A stretch of DNA of 64,000 nucleotides from the NCBI RefSeq assembly GCF_010993955.1, contig NZ_WIXL01000005.1, positions 62,001-126,000 on the forward strand. Reading direction: 5' to 3'. Shown piece by piece: positions 55,257 through 63,428 of this stretch (position 1 is the stretch's first letter; each line of letters opens with the position of its first letter). The DNA is from Oceanobacillus halotolerans (GTDB lineage: Bacteria > Bacillota > Bacilli > Bacillales > Amphibacillaceae). The notes under the pieces were generated by a model. The model was not told the DNA's origin and searched no databases. It saw only the letters and a list, made by a program, of their open reading frames with translations. The position numbers and the translations under genes were made by a program.

Positions 55257-56045
55257 GTATTCTTGGATGATTTCTTTTTGTATAGTTGGATGACAGGTGA
55301 GGATAGAATTTTTCTCAAGCATTTGAATCTCATCCCCATCAATCGTTGTGGATACTGCACCAACTTCCTTTGTAATAATAATACCAGCAGCAATATCCCA
55401 AGGTGCCAAGCTCATTGTCATATATCCATCCACAATACCTTCCGCCACATATGCAAATTCCAAGGCAGCCGAGCCATATGTTCTTGTACCTCGTACAGTA
55501 CGAACTAATTTTTGCATCGACTTCTCATCTACTAATTTATTCTCACATAACCAGAAATGGTTTAATCCTAATATAGCTTCTTTTAGATTCACATGCTGTT
55601 TTAATGGTGCTAATGGGACATCATTTTTAAAAGATCCCTCCCCCCGCTTTGCACTATATAACACTTCATTCATTACATCATAGATGAATCCAATTTCACC
55701 AATACCATCATGGTAAATTCCTACAGATATAGCGAAGTTTCTGCGTTGATGGACAAAATTCATCGTTCCATCAATTGGATCAATAATCCAGATTGTTCCT
55801 TCCATAGAAGAAAGATCATCCCCATAACCTTCTTCACTCAAAATATAATGGTCTGGGTAATTTTTTCGAATATGTTCCGCAAAAAATTGTTCTGTATCTC
55901 GATCCATTGTTGTAACGAGATCATTTGGGTTGGACTTGGTTGTTACATCAAACGGGTCATCTATTTTTTCTTTGATGGTCCTACCTGCATTTAATACCCA
56001 TTTTTTTGCTTGGTCAAATATCTGTTGTTTTATTTCGTTATTCAT
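55242..56045 (-). CDS. yktC: Inositol monophosphatase family protein YktC
   Basis: Metal-dependent phosphatase of the inositol monophosphatase fold. Metal ligands are in SEEG (70-73), WIIDPIDGTMNF (86-97) and the C-terminal APWDIAAG. Length 267 matches B. subtilis YktC, which hydrolyses inositol phosphates in vitro; NADP phosphatase activity is also known in the fold. Start ATG 56045 follows GGAGGATG. It is followed upstream by a small hypothetical gene. Confidence 0.92.
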   Translation of the reverse strand: MNNEIKQQIFDQAKKWVLNAGRTIKEKIDDPFDVTTKSNPNDLVTTMDRDTEQFFAEHIRKNYPDHYILSEEGYGDDLSSMEGTIWIIDPIDGTMNFVHQRRNFAISVGIYHDGIGEIGFIYDVMNEVLYSAKRGEGSFKNDVPLAPLKQHVNLKEAILGLNHFWLCENKLVDEKSMQKLVRTVRGTRTYGSAALEFAYVAEGIVDGYMTMSLAPWDIAAGIIITKEVGAVSTTIDGDEIQMLEKNSILTCHPTIQKEIIQEYMKRK

Positions 56046-56139
56046 TATTCATCCTCCACAAATTATTCTATTATTAGTATGGTACCAAAACGAACGATTC
56101 TAGTCATAAAATTAACTTGGAGTCTTTCAATACAAAAAA

Positions 56140-56190
56140 AGACCCCATATATATTCATCTCTTTTAAGAGATCAATACACTGAGGTCTGC
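56140..56190 (-). terminator. Terminator after the small hypothetical gene
   Basis: Minus-strand stem AGACCTC...GATCTC / GAGAT...GGGGTCT with a TTAAAA loop, followed by TTTTTTTG. Confidence 0.8.
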
Positions 56191-56204
56191 TAAATATTCT
56201 TATA

Positions 56205-56399
56205 TTATTCCTCATTTTCAATCTCAATCATTTGTTTTCTTAGCTGCTTTAACCGCTCTTTTGACTTAATAACTTGAACGTGATCATCTGCTTGTAAAGC
56301 ATCATATAGTGTAACGAGTTCATAATCAATTTCCATCCGAATTACTGGTATCTTTTCTTTTGCTTCCTGCCTCCTTAGCGCTTCCATCACATACTTCAT
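56205..56399 (-). CDS. Small hypothetical protein
   Basis: 64 residues from ATG 56399, with GGAAGTGG just upstream. Predicted fully helical and highly charged: MKYVMEALRRQEAKEKIPVI, then DYELVTLYDALQADDH and a Lys/Glu-rich tail. I do not recognise a family. It lies between yktC and the divergent yktB and has its own terminator, which supports it being real. Confidence 0.6.
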   Translation of the reverse strand: MKYVMEALRRQEAKEKIPVIRMEIDYELVTLYDALQADDHVQVIKSKERLKQLRKQMIEIENEE

Positions 56400-56586
56400 G
56401 CCACCACTTCCTTTTAGAAGGCTTTTTTTATATATATGAGGCAATGAATCAATTGGTTCAATATTTTCTATCCAAATTCCTCCCAAATTCCTTGTTCGTT
56501 AATACAAAGATAGCAATAACTTGACTAGGGTTGGAGAATAATCAATAATAATAGTAAATTTAAAATGATTTTAAAGGGTGATACCA

Positions 56587-57207
56587 TTGGATTTTAACGG
56601 ATTTACTCAACAGGATTTTGAAACATTTCACATAAATGGTCTTGAAGAACGAATGGAAGCCATTCAATCTCGTATCCAGCCTAAATTTCAAATTATTGGT
56701 CAAGAACTTACTGACTATTTATCCGTACAACTAGGAAACGAGATGTATTTACATATTGCGAAACACGCTAGACGAACAGTGAATCCACCAAATGACACTT
56801 GGTTGGCAATAGCAGATAATAAACGGGGTTATAAAAAACATCCTCATTTTCAAGTAGGTCTATTTGATGATCATGTCTTTATATGGCTTGCGCTTATTTA
56901 TGAGTTAGACAATAAACAAGCTATTGCGTCTTCTTTTTTAAACAATTATAATTCCATAAAAACGCTTCCCGACAATTATGTTGTTTCATTAGATCATACC
57001 AAAAAAGATGCAATATCGCTTCAAGAGTTGGACCGTAGTCATTTAGAACGATTTAGAGATGTCAAAAAAGCGGAATTTCTAATCGGACAACACATTGCCA
57101 AAGATGATAACCGTTTAACAAATGGTCAAGTCTTTATCGATATTGTGAAAAAGACATATGATTCACTAATTCCCTTCTACAAACAAGCATTACAAGCACG
57201 CGCATAG
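56587..57207 (+). CDS. yktB: DUF1054 family protein YktB
   Basis: 206 residues from TTG 56587 behind GGGTGAT. Diagnostic blocks: GFTQQDFETFHINGLEERM, GNEMYLHIAKHARRTVNPP, RGYKKHPHFQVGLFDDHVFI and ERFRDVKKAEFLIGQHI, nearly identical to B. subtilis YktB. Function unknown. Convergent with yktA across a terminator that overlaps both stop codons. Confidence 0.92.
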   Translation: MDFNGFTQQDFETFHINGLEERMEAIQSRIQPKFQIIGQELTDYLSVQLGNEMYLHIAKHARRTVNPPNDTWLAIADNKRGYKKHPHFQVGLFDDHVFIWLALIYELDNKQAIASSFLNNYNSIKTLPDNYVVSLDHTKKDAISLQELDRSHLERFRDVKKAEFLIGQHIAKDDNRLTNGQVFIDIVKKTYDSLIPFYKQALQARA

Positions 57208-57240
57208 AAAAAGGTACCTACTTCCAGGTACCTTTTTCTA
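57206..57240. terminator. Bidirectional terminator between yktB and yktA
   Basis: Perfect 14-bp stem AGAAAAAGGTACCT / AGGTACCTTTTTCT with a 6-base loop, overlapping the yktB stop and the last codons of yktA. Confidence 0.9.
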
Positions 57241-57502
57241 TATGGATGGTTCCTTCCGTTGTTTGTCGAGCCTGTTTTACGACATGAAAACTTGAATAAC
57301 CAGACGCTTTTTCAAAAGCTGAGAAGTATTGTTTTTCCTCACTTTTCGATGGAACAATTTCCTTAAATATTTTATATGCTTGTAATATGTCTTCTCGTTT
57401 GACATTACTTTCATATGCTTTTTCAATTAATGTGAAGAAATGAACGACCTTAATAATTTCTTCTTTTGACCATGTCTCATCAATTGGATAATGATAATCC
57501 AT
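57218..57502 (-). CDS. yktA: UPF0223 family protein YktA
   Basis: 94-residue helical protein. N-terminal MDYHYPIDETWSKEEIIKVV and the later IFKEIVPSKSEEKQYF and SGYSSFHVVKQAR match UPF0223 (YktA). Function unknown. ATG 57502 follows the stop codon of the upstream oxidoreductase gene directly, and its ribosome-binding site GAGGTGAAG lies in that gene's end, so the two are coupled. Confidence 0.92.
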   Translation of the reverse strand: MDYHYPIDETWSKEEIIKVVHFFTLIEKAYESNVKREDILQAYKIFKEIVPSKSEEKQYFSAFEKASGYSSFHVVKQARQTTEGTIHIEKGTWK

Positions 57503-58471
57503 TCACTTCACCTCTACCATTTCATTCCATTTACTAGCAATCATTTTTGCATCCTGTACCATTTGTGCAATCAAATCATCTACACGTGGGAGATCATGAA
57601 TACGAGCAGCACCTTGACCTGCCCACCCAAATCCCTTCGTTGCATCGCCTTCATGAATATAGTGTTTGTTGGCTTCACCACTTATGTAGTCTTTCAGTGA
57701 CTCATACCCTTTTTCTTCTTTTTCAATTTCAAGAATTTGGTCAGTCCATGAATTTTTCAATGCACGGGCTGGTGTCCCGAGAGTTCGTTTGATCACAACA
57801 GTTGCATTTTCATCAGCTTCTAATAATGCTTGTTTATATGTTGAATGTGCATCAACACACTCTTCTGTAGCAATAAATCGAGTTCCCATCTCAATTCCTT
57901 CAGCTCCAAGTGCTAACGCTGCCATCATTCCTCTTCCATCTACAATACCACCCGATGCAATAACTGGAATCGATACCGCATCAACCACTTGTGGCGTTAA
58001 TACAAATGTCCCAACATCACCACGACCTAAATGGCCACCACCTTCTTGGCCAACCACCATGACGGCATCTGCTCCTAACTCCTCTGCTTTTATTGCCTGT
58101 CTCTTTGCTGCTACAAGTACTAATGTTTTAATCGGATGATCCTTTACCATATCTAATACACCTTTAGGATTTCCACCAGTTACAGATATAACCGGAACTT
58201 TTTCTTCAATAGCCACCTCTACCATATGTTCAAAGGCACGGCCATGCTGACCAATAGCAAAATTCACCCCAAACGGAGAATCAGTCAACGATTTCACCTG
58301 TTTAATTTCCCGTCTTAACTCTTCTGGGCTGGATAAACTCATTGCAGTTATTTGACCAAGACCACCAGCATTCGAAACAGCAGTAGCCAAATCAGAGTAT
58401 GCTAAATAAGCAAGTCCCCCTTGAACAATTGGATACTTAATGTTTAATAACTCTGTTACCCTTGTTTTCAT
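57503..58471 (-). CDS. Nitronate monooxygenase / FabK-like FMN oxidoreductase
   Basis: TIM-barrel flavoprotein of the 2-nitropropane dioxygenase family. N-terminal IKYPIVQGGLAYLA, central VMVVGQEGGGHLGR (FMN and active-site histidine region), PVIASGGIVDGRGMMAALAL and GTRFIATEEC are characteristic. The family includes nitronate monooxygenases and FabK enoyl-ACP reductases; sequence alone does not decide between them. Length is 322. ATG 58471 follows GAGGGGATG. It is coupled to yktA, which is unusual relative to B. subtilis. Confidence 0.87.
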   Translation of the reverse strand: MKTRVTELLNIKYPIVQGGLAYLAYSDLATAVSNAGGLGQITAMSLSSPEELRREIKQVKSLTDSPFGVNFAIGQHGRAFEHMVEVAIEEKVPVISVTGGNPKGVLDMVKDHPIKTLVLVAAKRQAIKAEELGADAVMVVGQEGGGHLGRGDVGTFVLTPQVVDAVSIPVIASGGIVDGRGMMAALALGAEGIEMGTRFIATEECVDAHSTYKQALLEADENATVVIKRTLGTPARALKNSWTDQILEIEKEEKGYESLKDYISGEANKHYIHEGDATKGFGWAGQGAARIHDLPRVDDLIAQMVQDAKMIASKWNEMVEVK

Positions 58472-58535
58472 CCTCTATACATCCCCTCTAATTATTTCTC
58501 TTTCCTCTATCCTATCATGTTAGAACACAAAGAAA

Positions 58536-58570
58536 AAACAAAGCTATACAACCTTGTAGCTTTGTTTTAA
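58536..58570 (-). terminator. Terminator of the SR1-type RNA
   Basis: Minus-strand stem AAAACAAAGCTA / TAGCTTTGTTTT with an inner loop of about 9 bases and a downstream T-run. Confidence 0.85.
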
Positions 58571-58609
58571 AAGTGATCTATCTACATGTATTTCTTTACT
58601 CTTCATTCA

Positions 58610-58711
58610 TTACTTTTGACAAGTCGGACAAGTCCCATAAAGTGTTGTTACCTTCTCTGATTCATAATGTTCTATTACTTTTTGACAATCTTGGCAGACG
58701 ATAGTCCCCAC
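58610..58711 (-). CDS. sr1P: SR1P, GapA-binding peptide
   Basis: 33-residue peptide beginning MGTIVCQDCQKVIEHYESEK and ending VTTLYGTCPTCQK. It matches the SR1P family (B. subtilis MGTIVCQDC...EKVTTLYGTC) with two Cys pairs, CQDC and CPTC. SR1P binds glycolytic GapA and promotes its association with RNase J1. The start is GTG 58711, with AAGGAG nine bases upstream; a TTG four codons... upstream extension (TTG at 58720) lies closer to the site but would add three residues absent from the family. Confidence 0.88.
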   Translation of the reverse strand: MGTIVCQDCQKVIEHYESEKVTTLYGTCPTCQK

Positions 58712-58755
58712 AACGTCCAACTCCTTTTTTATATTTAATTATTACCTTTAATGAT

Positions 58756-58804
58756 ATTATATTATGTCATAATCTAACTTGCAACCCCTAATTAGTATAT
58801 CACA
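58756..58804 (-). promoter_or_regulatory. SR1 promoter with two CcpN-like operators
   Basis: Minus strand TTGCAA (784-779), 17-base spacer, TATAAT (761-756). Upstream, TGTGATATACT (804-794) matches the published CcpN consensus TRTGHYATAYW at all positions. A second site, TATGACATAAT (771-761), lies between -35 and -10 and has one mismatch. CcpN represses sr1 and gluconeogenic genes in B. subtilis. The sites are seen; repression is inferred. Confidence 0.75.
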
Positions 58805-58833
58805 TTAAAAGATTATACATAATAATCATTATA

Positions 58834-58959
58834 AGAAAAACTCGCATTCGCTCGTTCTTTAGCGAATGTGTTTAGTTTTTCTTATACTTGGGACATTAAA
58901 ATTTTGGCAACATCGAATCCACTTCTTAGCTAAAATTTTATACTTTCCTAACGTGTAAC
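58834..58959. repeat. Two-hairpin repeat (family 2), copy 2
   Basis: Homologous over its whole length to 9194-9317 in the same orientation: AGAAAAACTCGCATTCGCTC, TAGTTTTTCTTATACTTGGG, GCTAAAATTTTATAC and CCTAACGTGTAA. The first stem is fully kept; the second has several differences that weaken it. It lies between the SR1 promoter and the deacetylase terminator. Confidence 0.85.
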
Positions 58960-58960
58960 A

Positions 58961-58987
58961 AAAACCAGCCATCTAGTAGCTGGTTCT
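58961..58987 (-). terminator. Terminator of the deacetylase gene
   Basis: Minus-strand AACCAGC / GCTGGTT stem followed by TTTGTT, 12 bases after the stop codon. Confidence 0.75.
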
Positions 58988-58997
58988 ATCATTTGAG

Positions 58998-59840
58998 CTA
59001 TTTTGTTTTGATTAACGCCGGGTCTACTATTTCATACCCTTTTGCTTGTAGGCCTGTTACAATATCCTCTAATGCTGCTGCTGTCCATTCTCGGTCATGC
59101 ATTAATAAATTAGCACCACTCGTTAGTAATTCTGTATTGACCATAATATCGGCGATTGCTTCTTTTGATTGATAGTCTGACTCCCAATCATATCCATATG
59201 ACCAATTCATCACAATCATATCCTCTTCTTCAGCAACTTGTCTAGAAAAATCAGTGTTCGCTCCATTAGGCGCTCGGAAAAAGCGAGGCCGCTCTCCAAT
59301 AATATCCTCTACTAAGTCATTTAAAGCAACGATTTCTTCCTTTTGCTCTTCTTCTGTTAAATCAGGTAAATAAGGGTGGTTATAGGTATGGTTTCCAATC
59401 ATAAACCCCATATCATGGATTGTTTTTAATACGGATTGTTCCTCTGACGTATCGATAAAGTGACCATTCACAAAAAAGATTGCATTGACATTTAAATTTT
59501 GTAGGGTTTCTGCCATTTCCAAAGCATATGTATCTGGCGCATCATCAATAGTTAGTAGGACCACCTCCTCATTTGCATCTTCTTTTATTGGAACAATACT
59601 CGCATCCTCCAAAACTTCATATTGTGGTTCCTGTGGCTTTTCTTCCACTTCCTCTGGAGATTGACCTGCTTCGTTTTGTTCACTCACACCCGTTTTATGT
59701 TCAGCCTCGTTTTCCTCATCATCCTCTACTTTTGTTTCTTCATCAAAGTTTTCTTCTTCATCAGAATTGGTTGAATCCTCCCCACAGGCTACCATAACAA
59801 ATAGTAGGGTTAGAAGTAATATAAGCAATTTTTTTTGCAA
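58998..59840 (-). CDS. Polysaccharide deacetylase (NodB domain) lipoprotein
   Basis: Extracellular lipoprotein: lipobox VMVAC (Cys19), an unusually acidic linker (residues 20-75, mostly Glu/Asp), then a NodB homology domain. Catalytic motifs are LTIDDAPD (Asp99-Asp100), the metal-binding GNHTYNHPYL (His151, His155), RFFRAPNGAN and a C-terminal NLLMHDREWT. It probably removes acetyl groups from cell-wall or capsule glycans; the precise substrate is unknown. The start is TTG 59840 behind AGGAGG. Confidence 0.88.
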   Translation of the reverse strand: MQKKLLILLLTLLFVMVACGEDSTNSDEEENFDEETKVEDDEENEAEHKTGVSEQNEAGQSPEEVEEKPQEPQYEVLEDASIVPIKEDANEEVVLLTIDDAPDTYALEMAETLQNLNVNAIFFVNGHFIDTSEEQSVLKTIHDMGFMIGNHTYNHPYLPDLTEEEQKEEIVALNDLVEDIIGERPRFFRAPNGANTDFSRQVAEEEDMIVMNWSYGYDWESDYQSKEAIADIMVNTELLTSGANLLMHDREWTAAALEDIVTGLQAKGYEIVDPALIKTK

Positions 59841-60054
59841 TCGTGAAACCTCCTGTTGTATTTATTTTTATTATATCGAAAAATAAGGATTAACGCCTCC
59901 ATCTTATAAGCGCATGATCATTTGTATTTCTGGTAATAAATAAGGGTACACCATTTATAGAATGTCCTTTTCAATAACAAAAATCAATTTCCTGGCGTGA
60001 AAAATATTTACTTAACTAAGCTTAAGAACAGTGTGAAGAAAGGATTTTTTAACA

Positions 60055-61575
60055 ATGAATAAAGTAACTCGTGTTTTTTATATTTCGATCGTTGTCTCAG
60101 TTTTATTTATTATTTGGGGCATGATTCCAGAAACAATTTTACCAAACGCTAATCTTGATAATGTTACAACCAATATACAGGGGTTCTTAGTGGATCAATT
60201 TGGTTGGTTCTATCTAATTAGTGCAACAGCCTTTTTAGTCTTTGCAATCTTTTTAATATTTTCGAAGTATGGCAAGATAAAATTAGGAAAGGCTCAGGAT
60301 GAACCAGAATATAATTACTTAACTTGGTTTGCAATGTTGTTTAGTGCAGGGATGGGAATTGGTTTAGTCTTTTGGGGCGGAGCGGAGCCGTTATCCCATT
60401 ATCACGTACCACCATATGGTGAATCACAGACTAGTGATGCTGCAAAAACGGGATTACAATATAGCTTTTTTCATTGGGGGCTACACCCTTGGGCAGTGTA
60501 CGCAACAATTGCCCTTGCGTTAGCCTATTTTAAATTCCGAAAACAGTCTGCTGGGGTAGTTAGTGCAATTTTAGAACCGTTATTCGGAGAGCATGTAAAA
60601 GGACCTTGGGGAACAATAGTAGATTTTATCGTCGTATTTGCCACTATTTTTGGTGTGGCGACTTCATTAGGGTTTGGTGCTATTCAGATTAGTGGAGGCA
60701 TTTCCTTCATCTTTGATATTAATCAAACTGTTGCCATGCAACTGATTATCATAGCGATCGTTACTGTTCTTTATATGATATCAGCAATGACTGGTTTAAA
60801 TCGTGGTATTAAATACTTAAGCAATACTAATATTGTCCTAGCAATTACATTAATGTTATTTGTGTTATTTTTAGGACCGACTAATTTTATTATGAATTTA
60901 TTTACAACAACTTTCGGAAGTTATATTCAAAATTTGCCAAGTATGAGTTTTCGTATGACACCATTTGCAGAAGAAAATACATGGATTAAAGATTGGACAA
61001 TTTTTTATTGGGCTTGGTGGATTGCATGGGCCCCTTTTGTTGGAACATTTATCGCTCGCGTTTCTCGTGGTAGAACGATTAGGGAATTTGTTTCTGGTGT
61101 TTTATTAGTCCCTACTATTTTTGGAGCACTTTGGTTTACGGTATTTGGTGGATCCACTATACATTTGGAACATTTCGAAGGTATTGACATTATGCAGCAT
61201 GTAAATGAAATTGGTGAGGAAGTTGCATTATTTGCTTTGTTTGAACATTTTCCAATAGGAGTAGTGATCTCCATCATTGCCGTATTATTGATCAGTACTT
61301 TCTTTATTACATCTGCTGATTCTGCGACATTTGTATTAGGTATGCAAACAACAGGTGGTAGTTTGTATCCACCTAATATTGTGAAGTTTGTATGGGGAAT
61401 TATTCAATCCAGTGCAGCAGCGGTTCTTTTATGGCAAGGTGGATTAGGTGCATTGCAAACAGCATCCATTATTGCAGCCTTTCCATTTACAATCATTATG
61501 ATATTGATTGTCGTTTCCTTATTAAAATCATTACGACTAGAAGTAAAAGAAAGAGAAGCAAAATCGAAAAGATAA
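60055..61575 (+). CDS. BCCT family betaine/choline/carnitine transporter (OpuD-like)
   Basis: Twelve hydrophobic segments. Family signatures: AGMGIGLVFWGGAEPLSHY (sodium-site region), FHWGLHPWAVY and the core WAWWIAWAPFVGTFIARVSR. The MGIGLVFWG glycine pattern is that of sodium-coupled betaine carriers such as OpuD/BetP. Length is 506 (OpuD 512). It would import glycine betaine or a related osmolyte, fitting a halotolerant host. ATG 60055 has AAAGGA upstream. A terminator follows. Confidence 0.92.
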   Translation: MNKVTRVFYISIVVSVLFIIWGMIPETILPNANLDNVTTNIQGFLVDQFGWFYLISATAFLVFAIFLIFSKYGKIKLGKAQDEPEYNYLTWFAMLFSAGMGIGLVFWGGAEPLSHYHVPPYGESQTSDAAKTGLQYSFFHWGLHPWAVYATIALALAYFKFRKQSAGVVSAILEPLFGEHVKGPWGTIVDFIVVFATIFGVATSLGFGAIQISGGISFIFDINQTVAMQLIIIAIVTVLYMISAMTGLNRGIKYLSNTNIVLAITLMLFVLFLGPTNFIMNLFTTTFGSYIQNLPSMSFRMTPFAEENTWIKDWTIFYWAWWIAWAPFVGTFIARVSRGRTIREFVSGVLLVPTIFGALWFTVFGGSTIHLEHFEGIDIMQHVNEIGEEVALFALFEHFPIGVVISIIAVLLISTFFITSADSATFVLGMQTTGGSLYPPNIVKFVWGIIQSSAAAVLLWQGGLGALQTASIIAAFPFTIIMILIVVSLLKSLRLEVKEREAKSKR

Positions 61576-61601
61576 TCTGTTATCAGATAGATGAGTAAAT
61601 G

Positions 61602-61643
61602 TAAAAGATGACCCTAAAGTTGATGCTGGGTCATCTTTTTTAT
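61602..61643 (+). terminator. Terminator of the BCCT transporter gene
   Basis: AAAGATGACCC / GGGTCATCTTT perfect stem with a 13-base loop, followed by TTTT. Confidence 0.88.
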
Positions 61644-61662
61644 TGATTTCTCAATTTCGGAG

Positions 61663-61945
61663 TTGATGGATTATGCGACGTAAATGTTGTCCTACGCTCC
61701 AATCAACCTTCTTCAGTAGTACATCACTTGGTGACAAGCCAAGTTTTCTAATCGGAGGTGACCAAGGCGCTTACGCTTGTCGATAGAGGAGCTGAGGCCG
61801 TGCCTGCGGTGAAGAAAACACTGTGAAAACGAAAAGTTTGAACAGATGTCGCACTTGCGCCCGTGGTGAAAGCGACTGAAGCCTGAAGCGGAAATCAAGT
61901 TTGCTATGTTAGGATGCATAATATATATAATATTCATTAGATTCA
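61663..61945. repeat. Mosaic intergenic repeat, copy H
   Basis: Left GATTATGCGACGTAAATG (61670-61687) and right ATGCATAATATATATAATAT (61913-61932) are inverted-related termini. The interior has CTACGCTCCAATCAAC (as in copy C), CTTGGTGACAAGCCAAGTTT, GACCAAGGCGCTTACGCTT and the block GTTTGAACAGATGTCGCACT ... GGTGAAAGCGA, all in the same order as the right part of copy A. It fills the BCCT-pdhD gap. Confidence 0.8.
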
Positions 61946-61965
61946 TACTTGGTTTGGTTTAGCAT

Positions 61966-62001
61966 CAAAAAACGGAGTGAAGGAAGCCTCACTCCGTTTA
62001 A
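61966..62001 (-). terminator. Terminator of the pdh operon
   Basis: Minus-strand AAACGGAGTGA / TCACTCCGTTT perfect stem followed by TTTTGATG, 15 bases after pdhD. Confidence 0.9.
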
Positions 62002-62015
62002 ATACAATACTCTAT

Positions 62016-63425
62016 TTATTTGACCATATGGATTGGTGTTCCCATTGCCACTTCTGCTGCTTCCATCGTAATTTCACCTAATGTAGGGTGAGCATGAATA
62101 GTTAATGCTAAGTCCTCAGCAGTCATGCCAGTCTCGATTGCTAAGCCTAATTCAGCAATCATGTCACTCGCATTAGGCCCAGCAATTTGTGCACCAATTA
62201 CAAGATTGTCATCTTTTCGTGTAATTAGTTTCAAGAATCCATCACTATTATTTAGAGATAACGCACGACCATTAGCTCCAAATGGGAATTTAGAAGCTTT
62301 TACATCATATCCCGCATCTTTTGCCTCTTTTTCAGAGTAACCTACTGATGCCAATTCAGGATCTGTAAATGCTACTGCAGGGATACCGATATAGTCAATT
62401 TCAGCTTTTTCTCCGCTAATTACTTCAGCTGCGATTTTACCTTCATATGAAGCTTTGTGTGCTAATGGAGGACCAGCAACAATATCACCAATAGCATAAA
62501 TGTTATCAATGTTGGTACGGCATTGCTTATCAATTTTAATTAGCCCTTTGTCATCTACTTCAATACCAACTTGTTCTAATCCAATTTCTTCCGTATTTGG
62601 ACGACGGCCTACTGTTACTAGTACATAATCCGCTTCAATTGTTTCTTCTTTTCCTTTGACTTCATAAGTAACCGTAACACCTTTATCGGTTTCTTCAACG
62701 CCTTTTGCCATTGCTTCTGTTTTAATAGTAGCACCTTTTTTCTTCAGACGTTTTTTCACCAATTGTGTCATTTGCTTTTCAAAACCGCCAAGAATATCTT
62801 TCGTCCCTTCAAGAATCGTAACTTCTGTACCAAAGTTTGCATAAGCAGAACCTAACTCTGTACCTACATAGCCTCCACCAATAACAACCATTTTCTCTGG
62901 AATTTCATTAAGGTTTAATGCACCAGTAGAATCTAGCACACGATCTGAGAATTTAAATGATGGGATTTCAATTGGTGATGAACCAGTTGCAATAATACAG
63001 TTATTGAATGTGTATGTTTGTGAATTTTTCTCATCCATCACTTTAACTGTATTTTTGTCAACGAAATACACTTCACCCTTTACAATATCAACTTTGTTCC
63101 CCTTTAAAAGTCCTTCCACACCAGAAGTTAACTTCTTAACAATACTTCCTTTCCATTCTTGGACTTTAGAAAAGTCAACATTTACTTTTTCGGTAGTAAT
63201 ACCTAAATCATCATTACCATGTGCTTGTTCCGTTAAATGACCTGCTTGAATTAATGCTTTTGATGGAATACAACCTACATTTAAACATACTCCACCTAAC
63301 TCGCCTTTATCGACGATCGTTACTTTTTGACCAGTTTGTGCTGCCCGTATAGCAGCAACATATCCACCTGGTCCTGCTCCTACAACCAATGTGTCTAACT
63401 CAATTGGAAAATCTCCTACTACCAT
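62016..63425 (-). CDS. pdhD: Dihydrolipoyl dehydrogenase (E3)
   Basis: FAD enzyme that reoxidises lipoyl groups of the pyruvate dehydrogenase complex. FAD motif [12 protein letters not shown] (14-25), redox-active disulfide [14 protein letters not shown] (Cys47, Cys52), NAD motif [20 protein letters not shown]-ribose motif [12 protein letters not shown] and the C-terminal His-Glu dyad AHPTLGE are intact. Length is 469. It follows pdhC by three bases and ends at a terminator, so it is the last pdh gene. Confidence 0.98.
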   Translation of the reverse strand: MVVGDFPIELDTLVVGAGPGGYVAAIRAAQTGQKVTIVDKGELGGVCLNVGCIPSKALIQAGHLTEQAHGNDDLGITTEKVNVDFSKVQEWKGSIVKKLTSGVEGLLKGNKVDIVKGEVYFVDKNTVKVMDEKNSQTYTFNNCIIATGSSPIEIPSFKFSDRVLDSTGALNLNEIPEKMVVIGGGYVGTELGSAYANFGTEVTILEGTKDILGGFEKQMTQLVKKRLKKKGATIKTEAMAKGVEETDKGVTVTYEVKGKEETIEADYVLVTVGRRPNTEEIGLEQVGIEVDDKGLIKIDKQCRTNIDNIYAIGDIVAGPPLAHKASYEGKIAAEVISGEKAEIDYIGIPAVAFTDPELASVGYSEKEAKDAGYDVKASKFPFGANGRALSLNNSDGFLKLITRKDDNLVIGAQIAGPNASDMIAELGLAIETGMTAEDLALTIHAHPTLGEITMEAAEVAMGTPIHMVK

Positions 63426-63428
63426 ACT

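Larger units (their letters stand above)
58533..58749 (-). ncRNA. SR1 dual-function small RNA
   Basis: Predicted transcript of about 215 nt (B. subtilis SR1 is about 205). It starts near 58749 from the promoter at 58756-58784, encodes the SR1P peptide (58711-58610), and ends at a terminator: ACAAAGCTA / TAGCTTTGT (565-539) followed by TTTTTTCTTTG. It lies in the pdhD-yktCBA neighbourhood; in B. subtilis sr1 lies beside pdhD and speA. In B. subtilis SR1 also pairs with ahrC mRNA; whether that region is kept cannot be judged here. Confidence 0.82.

Noticed and set aside
60000-60054. Sigma-B promoter for the osmolyte transporter
   Set aside because: GGGTAC at about 59953 has only GTATTT, a weak -35 match, upstream; not convincing.
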